Of a stretch of DNA of 13,815 bases, positions 12,201 through 13,815 are shown piece after piece; position 1 is the stretch's first letter; the number at the start of each line of letters is the position of its first letter. Position numbers and translations under genes: made by a program. The stretch spans positions 1 to 13,815 of the forward strand of contig JACWAC010000017.1 in assembly GCA_014874235.1 (NCBI GenBank), in the 5' to 3' direction. Source of the stretch: Thermoplasmatales archaeon (GTDB taxonomy: Archaea > Thermoplasmatota > Thermoplasmata > Thermoplasmatales > GCA-001856825). The notes beneath the pieces were generated by a model that did no database searches, had not been told where the DNA came from, and saw only the letters and a program-made list of their open reading frames with translations.

Positions 12201-13815
12201 CGTACGCGGCATTTTTCCTCAGGCACGGTAACAGGGTCAAGTGGTACAACAGGAGAGTGGAGAAAGCAGCGAAGATAGAATCGATCAAGAAAGTAGTACT
12301 CTGGCTACTGTGGCAGAACGGACCACTAACATTCAACGAGATAGTTGACAGGATTGGCCAGATGAACGAACTCGATGAGGTTGTTGAAGAACTCACCACC
12401 GGGAAAATCATAGCGTCTGGCAGATTCTTCCCTAAGCGGGAGAAGCAGTACATACTCTCGGAGGACCTCAAGAAGCTCAGGTCAACGGATGAGATCGAGA
12501 TAGGGCGGATTAGACTGAACAGGTCGTTAGAAAAGAGTGGAGGCAGTTATTTCGACGATTTCCTTGTTGCAAGCAATGCCGACTCTCTCTCTGTAAGGGG
12601 GTACCCCGAGGAAGAAATGAACTCAAAAGGCATAGTCTATGGTCATTTTGCAGGCTCGATCCAGGGTTACTACGATGAGAAATATCTTCCACAGCTGATC
12701 TCCCTTAACAGGCTGGAAGATCTGGGCAGGGAAGAGAAAGAAGTCCTGGACCTGATAAAGAAGGGCAAGTACGGCGTGGAAGATGTAGAGGAAAAGACCC
12801 TCGAGAAACTTATCAGGAACAACTATGTTGTTTCAAAGGGTGGAAAACCAATCAAGGTCAACGCCGAAGCCGAAGAACCTACTGAGCTGCTTGAAAAGTT
12901 CGTGGCCAAGTATGGACCACTGAGTATTGAGGAGATTCTTCAACTCTTCGGGGGAATGGTACGCAAGACGATCGGAAAACTGAATGTGAAGAAGATGGTC
13001 AGCGGTCATTCAACCTACCTCTACACCGACCTGACTTTTTCGAAGCAAAAGGGTGTCATCAGCACCAGAGACCCCATGTTCCTGATAAACAGGGAAAGGA
13101 TCGAGGGAGAGACGGGCGAGGGGATGACCTACTTCCTTCTGGAAGATGGAAACGTCAGGCTCGGAATTGAGACAGCAACCGACAATGGAATACTCGAGAT
13201 ATTCGAAATCACAGGAGATTATGCGGGCAATTTCGATCAGGTCATGGAAGTAGTTAACGAAATTTCAAGAAGAGAAAGGTTCGACTCCCTTGTGATAAGG
13301 AGAATCACCTTCCCCATACCTGACAGGGAGAAGTTGGAAAGCATCGGGTATTCCATGATAAGGAATTTCATGGTGAATGGCACCACTGTTGAGGACATGT
13401 CGCTGGATGAGGAAGAGATGATCCACTACCTGGTCAAGAAACATCACCTCTCGAACGGATATAAGCATCCAGATCCCGTGGTTGCCCTCGACTCAGTACT
13501 CGGATACAAGGGTAACTTTGAACTGATGATGAAGAGCGACAGAAGCATAGACCTTGACAAGCTGGTCATGAGCAACCTTGCGGTTCAGGGGTATCTTGTG
13601 GACGGTACGCAAGGCTACCTTAGCAAGGAGAGCGTGGCGTTCCTTGCATCCATCAAATACAACTCCCTCAGCGATAACGCCAAGAGACTTTACGAGATAA
13701 TCAAGAAGATGCCTGTCCTTTCCAGGGAAGCAATAGTGGAACGTTCGTGCTTTACCATCAATCAAACTCTGAACTATCTGAATGAAATGATAAAGAAGTG
13801 CATTATCTCTGTCTC
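9266..13815 (+). CDS. lhr: Lhr-family large helicase, long form, 3' end beyond window
   Basis: At least 1,516 residues of an Lhr superfamily 2 helicase, a 3'-5' ATP-dependent translocase linked to DNA repair and RNA-DNA unwinding. The frame is open from the ATG at 9266 to the right edge; I checked it at several points. Motif I is SPTGTGKT (about 51-58), motif II DEIH (176-179), motif III SAT (210-212), motif VI QRVGRSGH (from 364). After the two RecA folds come the Lhr-core landmarks: FTNAGTIPEE, a VPSWVGEMLPRTFDLS stretch, FKQRFRHCATRSFMILRR and YPSPFGFG. From about residue 1,010 the sequence continues into winged-helix-like segments (GPLTFNEIVDRIG; GPLSIEEILQLFG; LSREAIVERS) resembling the C-terminal extension of the roughly 1,500-residue bacterial Lhr. 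Archaeal Lhr is, as I recall, usually 850-950 residues, so this is an extended form. The C-terminus is not seen. Confidence 0.92.
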   Translation, partial: MIIRGNNEYDLEQYLDPLVLEWFTSKYKNATTAQKIGIPLIHQRKNVLISSPTGTGKTLSGFLVTINELFLLAKENKLEDKIYCVYVSPLKALANDIHRNLEVPLEEIREMAENKGIHIPKIRVGVRSGDTSQYVRQKMNKTPPHIFITTPESLALALFSPKFKEKFRGVEFLIIDEIHDLASNKRGELLSLIIEFLQHNTGSVTRIGLSATTEPIDELARFLIGNEDKVDVHIVEAESNKNLDMRVVCPVSDLFSAPQEQINERTYDIIESMVKAHTTTLVFTNTRSGAERVSSKLIERGILDLEAHHSSLSKESRFNVEERLKKGELKCAVSSTSLELGIDIGSIDLVVQVGSPKGIAKGLQRVGRSGHSVFATAKGRIIPMDIDDLVESLVLVKEAKAKKLDRISIPKNSLDVLSQFIAGISLEKKWVESEALDLVKKTYCYREITEGDFLNVLNYLSGGFEEGNVYSKIWWDKKEHTFGRKKSTRLIYFTNAGTIPEEADYDAFSVDNRHLGSLSEKFVEKLHRGDIFVLGARTYEFLRMRGNKVFIKDASGRKPTVPSWVGEMLPRTFDLSIEVGKFRKALGERMKDGTAEEFLKNEYAADDNSIRSVVSYITNQMDYGVPTNDNLLIEGYIDKASQFSVIFHFAFGRRVNDSLSRIIAFNVSKNFSVNSRISLTDDGFMLTFNRRVEVTKIQDLLQSITVGGSLRNAVKSTELFKQRFRHCATRSFMILRRYRGREVSVARQQLRSERVLNILFSMENFPIIEETFREIEGIVMDVDNSERILKSIREGDIKISTRDYTRYPSPFGFGIISTGITDVVLMEDKSAIIRELQEALLAKMGLEGSSEVDIESLMNYQESKQLIDSNGSILEFLKKAGFADLYSTVSFSPLKKADDPDLYFAELTEHLTSGEIVPVFTGKTTYTLRENVPYLAAVFMQESENTVKINDGDSTNSIAKNNSLDPESTLIILRKMERAYAAFFLRHGNRVKWYNRRVEKAAKIESIKKVVLWLLWQNGPLTFNEIVDRIGQMNELDEVVEELTTGKIIASGRFFPKREKQYILSEDLKKLRSTDEIEIGRIRLNRSLEKSGGSYFDDFLVASNADSLSVRGYPEEEMNSKGIVYGHFAGSIQGYYDEKYLPQLISLNRLEDLGREEKEVLDLIKKGKYGVEDVEEKTLEKLIRNNYVVSKGGKPIKVNAEAEEPTELLEKFVAKYGPLSIEEILQLFGGMVRKTIGKLNVKKMVSGHSTYLYTDLTFSKQKGVISTRDPMFLINRERIEGETGEGMTYFLLEDGNVRLGIETATDNGILEIFEITGDYAGNFDQVMEVVNEISRRERFDSLVIRRITFPIPDREKLESIGYSMIRNFMVNGTTVEDMSLDEEEMIHYLVKKHHLSNGYKHPDPVVALDSVLGYKGNFELMMKSDRSIDLDKLVMSNLAVQGYLVDGTQGYLSKESVAFLASIKYNSLSDNAKRLYEIIKKMPVLSREAIVERSCFTINQTLNYLNEMIKKCIISV

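Noticed and set aside
9542..13765. Many minus-strand ORFs of 60-140 codons opposite lhr
   Set aside because: They are antisense shadows of the continuous Lhr frame, with Ser/Leu/Phe-rich composition and no start signals.
1..13815. CRISPR array, tRNA or rRNA genes
   Set aside because: I saw no regularly spaced repeats with unique spacers and no cloverleaf or rRNA-like sequence.

Overview
The window looks like chromosomal DNA of an archaeon, most probably of the Thermoplasmatales. The evidence is a membrane-anchored archaeal LonB protease, a Cgi121-type KEOPS subunit, an Lhr-family helicase, a FolD with Thermoplasma-like motifs, and AT-rich TATA boxes about 25 bases upstream of start codons that imply leaderless transcripts. 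I cannot name a species.

Layout. (1) 1-1069, minus strand: the 5' part of a transposon, with a small leading ORF that overlaps a DDE-type transposase cut by the window edge. (2) 1159-4029: folD (minus) and lonB (plus) are divergent and share a roughly 100-bp promoter region. cgi121 follows lonB 16 bases downstream. (3) 4399-7693: an AT-richer accessory segment. It holds a frameshifted, truncated O-methyltransferase copy, a cluster of ACGACA repeats, a decayed coding remnant, a small three-helix membrane protein, a secreted glycoprotein-like protein ending in a Hint (intein/hedgehog-like) domain, and two micro-ORFs. One micro-ORF encodes a 30-residue membrane peptide behind a very strong Shine-Dalgarno sequence. 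(4) 7694-9119: a second copy of the lonB 3' end and of cgi121, then an intact O-methyltransferase (minus). (5) 9266-13815: a very long Lhr helicase that runs off the right edge.

The main structural fact is a 703-bp direct repeat, identical by eye, at 3696-4398 and 7694-8396. It flanks the accessory segment like the product of a single-crossover (Campbell-type) integration. Recombination between the repeats would remove 3,998 bp as a circle and leave a plain lonB-cgi121-(O-methyltransferase)-lhr locus. The identity stops abruptly inside the last codons of cgi121, where the sequences become only moderately similar. The accessory side therefore seems to carry DNA from a related but different lineage.

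How the genes work together. The backbone genes are housekeeping: folate one-carbon metabolism (FolD), membrane proteolysis (LonB), tRNA t6A modification (Cgi121) and nucleic-acid repair (Lhr). The inserted part appears to be a small cell-surface cassette. Its most interesting member is the Hint-terminated, sequon-rich surface protein, read just ahead of a small membrane protein. FolD is also unusual: the catalytic Lys is Ile and the conserved Gln is Gly.
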